Source: Myxococcales bacterium (GTDB taxonomy: Bacteria; Myxococcota_A; Polyangia; Polyangiales; Polyangiaceae). From it: 64,000 nucleotides of DNA. Made by a program: the position numbers and the translations under genes. Below the pieces are notes generated by a model. The model was not told the origin of the DNA. It saw nothing but the letters and a program-made list of their open reading frames with translations, and made no database searches. The stretch lies in contig JAEUKE010000053.1 in NCBI GenBank assembly GCA_016794345.1, forward strand, positions 1 to 64,000, given 5' to 3'. Every line of letters starts with the position of its first letter. Position 1 is the first letter of the stretch. Below, piece by piece: positions 58,033 to 64,000 of this stretch.

Positions 58033-58048
58033 GGTTTCACGTGAAACA
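58033..58048. promoter_or_regulatory. parS site 2 (ParB-binding centromere)
   Basis: GGTTTCACGTGAAACA matches the parS consensus at 15 of 16 positions, again with the perfect palindrome GTTTCACGTGAAAC (58034-58047). It is 47 bases downstream of the first site, in the convergent spacer between the ABC ATPase gene and bioF. Confidence 0.88.
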
Positions 58049-58137
58049 TCGACCAGGGAGAACGCCTGGTGGCCTGAAAGCGTGACGAGGCCGGGTTCCG
58101 GTCACAGCCCTTCCACAGGAAGCCGGATGGTCCGGCC

Positions 58138-59262
58138 CTATCGCCCGGCTGTCTGTCGCAGAGCGCGCAGCACGATCGCGAGCTGGGTGTCGTCGATCGA
58201 GGCGCTGGCCGCGAACCGGATCCGACTGCTGTGTGGTGGGACCGTTGGTGGGCGGATGGCCTTGGCGACGATGCCTTGCTCGAACAACCGGCCGGACGCG
58301 GCGAGCGCCCGGTCCGCCTCGCCGAGCACCCAGGGGACGATGGGACCCGACACGCTCGGGACCTGAGCCCCGAGCTCCCCCAGGGTCGCGCGCAGCTCGC
58401 TCGCGACGGCATCGAGCCGGCTCCGCTCTGCGTCGGCGCGCCGAACCTGAAGGATGCGGTCGGGGACCGCCGCGGCGAGGACCGGGGCGAGCGCGGTGGA
58501 GAAGACGAAGCTGCGAGCGCGGTTCCAGAGCCAGCGCTGCAGATCGCCCGACCCGGCGACGAAGGCTCCCTGAAGCCCGACCGCCTTGCCGAGCGTGCCG
58601 ACCAGGACGTCCGGACGGACGCTTGTCGCTGCGCACAGCCCGCGACCCTCCGGACCAAAGACGCCGAGCGCGTGCGCCTCATCCACGTAGAGGACTGCGT
58701 CGTGCGCGGCACACGCGCGCGCCAGCTCGCGAAGGTCCGGCGAGTCTCCGTCCATGCTGAAGCAGCTTTCGGTGACGAGCAGCCGGCGTCGAAACTTCGG
58801 ACCGTGCTCGGCCAGGAGCCGGCGCGCTTCAGCGTGATCGAGGTGGCCAAACACCTCCACCGTCGCCCCGGAGAGCCGGCAACCATCGATGATCGAGGCG
58901 TGGTTGAGCCTGTCCGAGAGGATGAGGTCACCTCGGCCGACGAGGCTCGAGATCGCGCCGACGTTGGCCGCGTAGCCGGAGGTGAAGAACGTCGCAGTCT
59001 CGGTCTCCAGCCACGAACGGATCGCAGCCTCCGCTCGAGCGTGCTCGGGGAAGGAGCCGACGACGAGCGGTGACGCGCCGGCGCCCGCGCGGACGGCCTC
59101 GGTCGAGGGCAGGGGCAGGGGCCGGGAGGCCAGGCCGAGGTAGTCGTTCGAGCTCAGGTTGATCGCGCCGGGGCCGGGCGCCGTCTCTCCGGGCGACCGC
59201 AGGAGCGAGAGGGCCTCGAGCCGGGCCAGCTCGGCGCCCAAAAAACGCAACGGATCTGTCAT
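58138..59262 (-). CDS. bioF: 8-amino-7-oxononanoate synthase
   Basis: PLP enzyme, 374 aa, of the alpha-oxoamine synthase family, which joins pimeloyl-thioester and alanine at the start of the biotin ring pathway. SNDYLGLASRP, HASIIDG, TESCFSMDGD, VDEAHALGVFGPEGRG and the PLP Lys226 (VGTLGKAVGLQG) are present. The family also holds 2-amino-3-ketobutyrate CoA ligase and serine palmitoyltransferase, but the motifs favour BioF. Other bio genes are not here. ATG overlaps the zapA stop (ATGA). Confidence 0.88.
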   Translation of the reverse strand: MTDPLRFLGAELARLEALSLLRSPGETAPGPGAINLSSNDYLGLASRPLPLPSTEAVRAGAGASPLVVGSFPEHARAEAAIRSWLETETATFFTSGYAANVGAISSLVGRGDLILSDRLNHASIIDGCRLSGATVEVFGHLDHAEARRLLAEHGPKFRRRLLVTESCFSMDGDSPDLRELARACAAHDAVLYVDEAHALGVFGPEGRGLCAATSVRPDVLVGTLGKAVGLQGAFVAGSGDLQRWLWNRARSFVFSTALAPVLAAAVPDRILQVRRADAERSRLDAVASELRATLGELGAQVPSVSGPIVPWVLGEADRALAASGRLFEQGIVAKAIRPPTVPPHSSRIRFAASASIDDTQLAIVLRALRQTAGR

Positions 59263-59573
59263 GTTTGATCGGCGTGACGGAGCTTGTCCTCCGCGCGCGC
59301 GATCGTGCCGTCGAGCCTGGCGAGGATCTCGGAGACCTTTTCCCTCGAACGAGCGGCGATTCGGTCGGCGCGCTCGCGCTGGACCTCGACCTCATGGGCG
59401 AGCGCAATGGCGGCGAGGAGCATGGCCTGCGGCGGCATGGGTCGACCGGGCGGCGAGATCCCGGCGAGGGTCTCGTCCACCACGCCCGCCAAGCGCTCGA
59501 GCTCCTCGGCGCTCGCAGACGAGATCACGCGGTATGTCGACCCACCGACGCGCAGCTCGACCGGCTTCGTCAT
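59259..59573 (-). CDS. zapA: Cell division protein ZapA
   Basis: A small coiled-coil protein, 104 aa, that bundles FtsZ filaments at the division ring. N-terminal VELRVGGSTYRVIS, then EELERLAGVVDETLAGI, then MLLAAIALAHEVEVQRERAD leading into a C-terminal coiled coil, as in the family. ATG 59573 gives the natural N-terminus; an in-frame GTG lies two codons earlier. It is followed directly by bioF on the same strand with a 4-base overlap. Confidence 0.87.
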   Translation of the reverse strand: MTKPVELRVGGSTYRVISSASAEELERLAGVVDETLAGISPPGRPMPPQAMLLAAIALAHEVEVQRERADRIAARSREKVSEILARLDGTIARAEDKLRHADQT

Positions 59574-59614
59574 CGGCACGACGATAGCACGCCATCGTGT
59601 AGGCTTCGCGAACC

Positions 59615-60196
59615 GTGTCGACCAAGCGAACGGCGAGCGTGCTCGGAGCAGTCGTGGCCCTGTGGGCGGGCCCAGCGAGCGCGGACCCGCAGGGAAACGT
59701 GGGAATCACGATCGGTGGCGCCGCGCGAGGTGACGACCGCGAGCTCGTCGAGCCGGCCTTTCACCTCGGCTTGCGAGGGGATGTCCTCTTCCTCCGCGAC
59801 GCGGCGGACGACTTCGGGATCGGACCGTACGCGGAGCTCTTCACACACGCGTTCGACGAGCTGCAGGTCGGTCACGGTGTCTCGTTGCTCGTTCCCACCG
59901 TCGACACGTTCCCACTCATCTTCTCCGCCGGCGCGTACGGGCGGGTCGCCGAAGGAGGTGGCTTCGAGCCTGGCGTCGCCGCGACCGTCTTCGTGGGAGC
60001 GCGCGCCCACAACTTCTCATCCCACTACGACATGATGGCGGGTCTGCTCGTCCAGGGGCGGGTCGGCCTCGGACCCGCGGAGGAGATCTCGCTCGTCGTC
60101 GCGGCGCAGCTCGACCTCGCCTTCCTGGGCTTGCCCATCGTCTATCTTGTCGACGCGGCGCGCGGAGGCTCGGAGGAGACGGACTCGGTGCGCTGA
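59615..60196 (+). CDS. Exported beta-rich protein, possible outer-membrane barrel
   Basis: A 193-aa protein from GTG 59615 with a signal peptide (MSTKRTASVLGAVVALWAGPASA, cleavage near residue 23). The mature part is beta-rich with alternating hydrophobics (VGITIGGAARG, FHLGLRGDVLFL, GIGPYAELFTHAF), and may be a small outer-membrane barrel. No family recognised. It faces the minus-strand lipoprotein gene (10 bases) and is divergent from zapA. Confidence 0.62.
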   Translation: MSTKRTASVLGAVVALWAGPASADPQGNVGITIGGAARGDDRELVEPAFHLGLRGDVLFLRDAADDFGIGPYAELFTHAFDELQVGHGVSLLVPTVDTFPLIFSAGAYGRVAEGGGFEPGVAATVFVGARAHNFSSHYDMMAGLLVQGRVGLGPAEEISLVVAAQLDLAFLGLPIVYLVDAARGGSEETDSVR

Positions 60197-60206
60197 GCGC
60201 CGCGCG

Positions 60207-60854
60207 CTAGGGGCAGGGGATGTCGTCGCTGCAGGTCGGGGCGGTTGCGCCAGCGGGAGGCTCTTCGCAGTAACAAGACTCGAGCAGGACATCGACCGGG
60301 AACGACCACTCTGGCGTGTCCACGTCGATCCCGCCCGTCGTTCGGCCCTCGAACGTCACGGTGGCGACGTACTGGGTGGCACCACCCTTGTTCGCGGCTT
60401 CCGTCAGGGCTTGTGTCAGCTGGTCGGACTCGAAGATGTCGATGCGCACCGGCGCCCTGCCACCCTCCAGGCCCGCCGAGCCCTCCGATCCGTCCGCGGG
60501 GATGGTGCCGACGACGACACGCGGCTCGCTCTCCGCCCCGCTGTTGAGGCTGAGCGTGTATTGCCGCATGACGATGTTGGAGGTCTCGACGCCGCCGTTG
60601 CGGCTCGACTTCATCTTGTTCTGAAGGCAAACGTACGCGATGTTGCCGCCGATGTAGGTCTGCCCGATGTCGAGGGCCGTGACCGCTCGGACGGTGGCCT
60701 CGGAGGCGAAGACCTCGCTGCACGTCACGTTCGACCCGTCGATGACGGCGAGCTGGTAGGCGTAAAACATCCCTTCGTCTTCGACGCAGGCAGACACCGA
60801 TGCGGTAACGCCGACCAGGGTTGCTGCCGCCATCAACTTCGCCAAACGAGCCAT
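60207..60854 (-). CDS. Hypothetical lipoprotein
   Basis: A 215-aa predicted lipoprotein (SVSAC, Cys23), not recognised. The mature protein carries two Cys-bearing patches (NVTCSEVF, AYVCLQNKM) and a Cys-rich end (SCYCEEPP and TCSDDIPC). A beta-rich middle with GIDVDTPEWSFPVDVLL suggests a folded domain. ATG 60854 begins the signal peptide; the frame runs upstream into the aroKB gene without meaning. It lies 46 bases downstream of aroKB on the same strand, and so may be co-transcribed. Confidence 0.62.
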   Translation of the reverse strand: MARLAKLMAAATLVGVTASVSACVEDEGMFYAYQLAVIDGSNVTCSEVFASEATVRAVTALDIGQTYIGGNIAYVCLQNKMKSSRNGGVETSNIVMRQYTLSLNSGAESEPRVVVGTIPADGSEGSAGLEGGRAPVRIDIFESDQLTQALTEAANKGGATQYVATVTFEGRTTGGIDVDTPEWSFPVDVLLESCYCEEPPAGATAPTCSDDIPCP

Positions 60855-60900
60855 CGTCAAGCCTCCGGATTCGCGCACAGTGAACCGTGCGGTCCTAATC

Positions 60901-62517
60901 TTAGGGCAGGCCGCTCGGATGCCCCAATTTTCGCAAGGACGTTTGCAGCTCGTCGAGCGAAACGGACACGATCTCGGCCGCGCCCACCTCCCGGAGCAAG
61001 ACGAGCTGAACGGCCGCACCGCGCCGCTTCTTGTCGAACCGCAGGCGGGACAGCGCGCCCGGGGCGAGCGGGGCGAGCGGCGGTAGCCCCAGCGAGCGCA
61101 GGACCCTCACGACGCGGTCGCGAACACCTGGAGGTGTGACGCCGCGTTCGACCCCGAGCTCCAGCGCGGCCTCGAGGCCCATCGCCACCGCCTCGCCGTG
61201 TGACACGTTGCCGGCCGCGTCAGCCTCGATCGCGTGCCCGACGGTGTGGCCCAGGTTGAGGACGGCGCGCACGCCTCGTTCGTCTGGATCGGCGACGACG
61301 ACCGACGCCTTCACGCGCAGCGCGCGGAGCACGGCGTCGCGAAGGGCCGTCGGATCGCGCGCGAGCAAGCGCTGTGGGTCGGCCTCGACGGCCTCGAACG
61401 CGGCGGCGTCCCCGATGAGCGCGGTCTTCACCTGCTCGGCGAGCGCGGCACGAAAGCCGCGCTCGGGCTCGGACGCCGTGAAGGTCGGGTCGACGAGCAC
61501 CGCACACGGGTGGTGGAACAGCCCGACCGGGTTCTTGATGGCGCCGAGGTTGATCGCGGTCTTCCCGCCGACCGACGCGTCGACCATCGAGAGGAGCGTC
61601 GTGGGCACGGCGATCCAGCGGACACCACGCGCGAGCAGGCCGGCAGCGAGGCCCGCCAGATCGGTGGTGGCGCCGCCGCCCAATGCGATGACGATACTGT
61701 TACGATCAACCCCCGCCTCCAGGAGCTCCCCCATCACGCGATCGAGGACCGAAAACGACTTGGCGCGCTCGCCCGGTCCCACGAGGTGGACGCTGCGGGG
61801 CCGCACCGGGAGCGCTTCGAGCAGCTCCGACCCGAAGAGAGAATGAACCGTCTCGTCGACGACCGCGTGGACGCTCGAGGCCTCCGCGGCCTGGAGGACG
61901 GCGCCGAGCGCTGCCGCTGCGTCGCCATCGGCCAGGAATGCGCCGTACGCGTGGGGAGGGACGAAGAGCGGCACGAGGCCCGCGCGGACCCGCCTGGTGA
62001 TGACCTCGGCGATCATTTCGGGCGCGGCCGAAGCGTCCACGGCGAGGTGCCCGGATCGGTAGGCGTCCGCGCGCTCGGTGATCAAGCTGTCGAGCGCCGC
62101 GGCGTGGCCGGACGGGCCGGCGAGGAGCGGTCGCTCGCGGCTCGACGCCGTCCGTTCGCGGAGCGTCGCGAGCGGGGCGACGAGGCGGACCACGACCGCC
62201 CGGCCGAGGACCTCTTCGCGGAGGGAGCGCTCGACGAGGGATCCGCCGCCGAGCGCGACGACCGCACCCGGCTCCGCGAGGCAGGCGCGCACCACGTCTC
62301 TCTCTCGTGACCGGAACGCCGCCTCGCCCTCGACGCGGAAGATCTCCTCGACCGATTGGCCGGCCTGCGTGGCCACCTGCGCGTCGGTGTCGAAAAACGG
62401 GCGCCCCAGCGTCGAAGCGACGAGCCGGCCCACCGTCGTCTTGCCGGCGCCGGGTGGCCCCCAGAGCACGACGCTCGGTTCACGCGGGAGGAGCTCAAAA
62501 CGATCGTATCTGGGCAC
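60901..62517 (-). CDS. aroKB: Shikimate kinase / 3-dehydroquinate synthase fusion
   Basis: A 538-aa bifunctional enzyme. Residues 1-175 are shikimate kinase (P-loop GPPGAGKTT at 20-28, DTDAQV, ALGGGSLV, ERPLL); about 180-538 are 3-dehydroquinate synthase (GPGERAKSF, ALGGGATTDLAGLAAG, VPTTLLSMVDASVGGKTAIN, NLGHTVGHAIE, HGEAVAMG, FDKKRRG). The two catalyse steps 5 and 2 of the shikimate pathway. Both domains look active. Start GTG 62517 lies 23 bases inside the end of aroC, so aroC and aroKB are translated together. Confidence 0.93.
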   Translation of the reverse strand: MPRYDRFELLPREPSVVLWGPPGAGKTTVGRLVASTLGRPFFDTDAQVATQAGQSVEEIFRVEGEAAFRSRERDVVRACLAEPGAVVALGGGSLVERSLREEVLGRAVVVRLVAPLATLRERTASSRERPLLAGPSGHAAALDSLITERADAYRSGHLAVDASAAPEMIAEVITRRVRAGLVPLFVPPHAYGAFLADGDAAAALGAVLQAAEASSVHAVVDETVHSLFGSELLEALPVRPRSVHLVGPGERAKSFSVLDRVMGELLEAGVDRNSIVIALGGGATTDLAGLAAGLLARGVRWIAVPTTLLSMVDASVGGKTAINLGAIKNPVGLFHHPCAVLVDPTFTASEPERGFRAALAEQVKTALIGDAAAFEAVEADPQRLLARDPTALRDAVLRALRVKASVVVADPDERGVRAVLNLGHTVGHAIEADAAGNVSHGEAVAMGLEAALELGVERGVTPPGVRDRVVRVLRSLGLPPLAPLAPGALSRLRFDKKRRGAAVQLVLLREVGAAEIVSVSLDELQTSLRKLGHPSGLP

Positions 62518-63664
62518 GATATCCTTCCACGTTTCGCCGGAGCTCGTTCATCGAGTCGGAGCCGAACTTCTCGAGCAAGGCCTGGGCGAGCGTGAAGGCG
62601 ACCATGGCCTCGCCGACGACCGCGGCCGCCGGAACGGCGCAGATATCGCTTCGCTCGTGCGCGGCTTCGAACGGATCTTTGGTCCGGACATCGACGGAAG
62701 GGAGCGCGCGTTTCAACGTGGCGATCGGCTTCATCGCCGCGCGACAGACGACGGGCATCCCGTTCGTGATGCCGCCTTCGAGCCCGCCGGCGCCGTTGCT
62801 GGGGCGGCCGAACTCACGCGCGCCTTCGTCGTAGGTGATCGGATCGTGGACCCGCGAGCCCGGCCGCTCGGCGGCGGAGACCCCGGCGCCGATCTCCACC
62901 GCCTTGATCGCCTGGATGCTCATGAGGGCCTGGGCCAATCGGCCATCGAGCTTCCGATCCCAGTGCACATGGCTGCCGAGCCCCGGCACGACGCCGGTGG
63001 CCACGACCTCGAAGACGCCGCCCAGCGTGTCGCCCGCGTGCGCCGCCTCATGGATCGCGTCTTTCATCCGAGCCTCGGCCTGCGGGTCCGCGCAGCCCAT
63101 CTCGCTCTCTCTCGCGCGTCGCCGCAGCTCGTCGAGCGCGGGCAGCGCGTCACGATCGATCGTGACAGGGCCGATCCTCACGACGTGCGAGGAGACGGTG
63201 ACGCCGACCTCGGAGAGCAGCGCTCGACAGACGGCGCCGACCGCGACACGCGCGGCCGTCTCGCGGGCGCTCGCGCGCTCGAGCACGTCGCGGAGGTCGT
63301 GCCTGTCGTATTTCAGCCCGCCGGCGAGGTCGGCGTGGCCGGGCCTCGGTCGCGTGACCGGCTCGGGCGGGGCGGGGAAGGGGCCGGCCGGCATGCGGTC
63401 GAGCCAGCTCTGGTGATCCGCGTTGACGATGCGCATCGCGATCGGGGAGCCGAGCGTCTCGCCGCCGCGGACGCCGCCCGCGAAGACGACAGTGTCCGAC
63501 TCGATCTTCATGCGGCCGCCGCGCCCGTAGCCGCGCTGGCGGCGCGCGAGATCCTCGTCGACGGCGCCGGCGAGCAGGGCGAGCCCGGCGGGCACGCCCT
63601 CGAGGATGGCGACCAGCTCCGGGCCATGGGATTCTCCCGCGGTCAGCCACCTGAGCGTGCTCAT
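62495..63664 (-). CDS. aroC: Chorismate synthase
   Basis: FMNH2-dependent enzyme, 389 aa, converting EPSP to chorismate, the last step of the shikimate pathway. GESHGPEL (residues 11-18), RRQRGYGRGGRMKIESD, RPGHADLAG and GGLEGGITNGMPV are the usual family marks. Together with the overlapping aroKB gene it supplies three of the seven steps from one unit. ATG 63664. The start codon overlaps that of the divergent DUF167 gene. Confidence 0.95.
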   Translation of the reverse strand: MSTLRWLTAGESHGPELVAILEGVPAGLALLAGAVDEDLARRQRGYGRGGRMKIESDTVVFAGGVRGGETLGSPIAMRIVNADHQSWLDRMPAGPFPAPPEPVTRPRPGHADLAGGLKYDRHDLRDVLERASARETAARVAVGAVCRALLSEVGVTVSSHVVRIGPVTIDRDALPALDELRRRARESEMGCADPQAEARMKDAIHEAAHAGDTLGGVFEVVATGVVPGLGSHVHWDRKLDGRLAQALMSIQAIKAVEIGAGVSAAERPGSRVHDPITYDEGAREFGRPSNGAGGLEGGITNGMPVVCRAAMKPIATLKRALPSVDVRTKDPFEAAHERSDICAVPAAAVVGEAMVAFTLAQALLEKFGSDSMNELRRNVEGYRAQIRSF

Positions 63665-64000
63665 GAGTCGGTCGAAGCGTAGCAGTCAGCCCCGAGACGG
63701 CGAAAATCCGAGGGCGACGAGCGCCAAGGCGAGCCCCGCCGCCGGAGGGCTCGCGGTCACGCCGCGTGAAGGTGGCTCGAGGCTCGAGGTCTTCGTCAAG
63801 CCGCGCGCGTCGCGAACGAAAGTGACGGGCGTCCGCGACGGGGCGCTGGTCGTGAGCCTGGCGGCTCCACCGGTGGATGGCGCGGCCAACGCGGAGCTGG
63901 TCGCGGCGATGGCGCAGGTCCTCGGCGTGCGAAAGTCGGACGTCGCGATCGCGAGCGGGGCAGCCTCGCGGAACAAGATCCTCGACGTGGCGGGGCTCGC
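63663..64000 (+). CDS. DUF167 (YggU) family protein, cut by window end
   Basis: A partial gene running off the right edge. From the ATG at 63663, 112 codons are visible. After a polar start of about 28 residues (rich in Ser, Arg, Pro) the sequence matches the DUF167/YggU fold: [17 protein letters not shown], then [20 protein letters not shown], then [20 protein letters not shown]. The family is small (about 100 aa) with unknown function. The ATG shares the sequence CATG with the aroC start on the other strand, so the two are divergent with no spacer; a later start is possible. Confidence 0.8.
   Translation, partial: MSRSKRSSQPRDGENPRATSAKASPAAGGLAVTPREGGSRLEVFVKPRASRTKVTGVRDGALVVSLAAPPVDGAANAELVAAMAQVLGVRKSDVAIASGAASRNKILDVAGL

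Overview
The window is about 64 kb of very GC-rich DNA, densely packed with genes that often overlap by 1-8 bases. The gene content points to the Myxococcota, most likely class Polyangia (Sorangium/Polyangium/Labilithrix-like). The clues are Hanks-type protein kinases with an N-terminal zinc ribbon, formylglycine-enzyme-like lipoproteins, glycine-rich 'GGAGG' lipoproteins, TPR plus proline-rich membrane proteins, an EF-G of the mitochondrial/spirochete-delta type, and a possible sigma-54 promoter. I see no insertion sequence, prophage, CRISPR array, tRNA or rRNA. This is a chromosomal region, and probably an origin-proximal one: dnaN-recF-gyrB lie together and two parS centromere sites sit about 2 kb away. 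dnaA and parAB are not in the window.

Layout. 1-7.8 kb: EF-G, a membrane-anchored lipase-like hydrolase, an SDR oxidoreductase, a formylglycine-enzyme-like lipoprotein, a tandem UspA protein, and etfBA. 8-13.5 kb: a coiled-coil protein, nadB, a CPBP membrane protease, a patatin-like protein lacking its catalytic serine, and a kinase-like protein lacking its catalytic aspartate, in one compact run. 13.5-17.5 kb: a lipoprotein with two Tudor-knot-like domains, a TPR/membrane protein, a small membrane protein and a phospholipase D/cardiolipin synthase. 17.5-22 kb: an RND efflux pair. 22-28 kb: secreted or lipid-anchored proteins (NHL propeller, QQ/Y-rich lipoprotein, Tat-exported propeller, Tat-exported pirin) and a fully degenerate pseudokinase. 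28-33 kb: a DUF4328 protein, a DTW-domain protein, then an operon of ethanolamine-type permease, glutamine-synthetase-like ligase and Fe-alcohol dehydrogenase that fits a gamma-glutamyl-ethanolamide route. 33-40.6 kb: rarA, a PLP-binding protein, two tandem glycine-rich lipoproteins, a 1006-aa adhesin-like protein with a C-terminal PDZ, and a 2-isopropylmalate synthase-type enzyme. 40.7-48 kb: a run of overlapping genes starting with ccmF and ending with cinA. 48-55.8 kb (minus strand): clpB, gyrB, recF, dnaN. 56-58 kb: an intact zinc-ribbon kinase overlapping a CcmA-like ABC ATPase whose stop codon lies inside a parS site. 58-64 kb: bioF, zapA, two envelope proteins, a fused shikimate kinase/3-dehydroquinate synthase, chorismate synthase, and the start of a DUF167 gene cut by the window end.

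Points that most deserve a second look: the parS pair; a dispersed hairpin repeat family (four copies, one translated into a signal peptide); two pseudokinases beside one intact relative; the 'dead' patatin next to an intact CPBP protease; and the putative gamma-glutamyl-ethanolamide operon.
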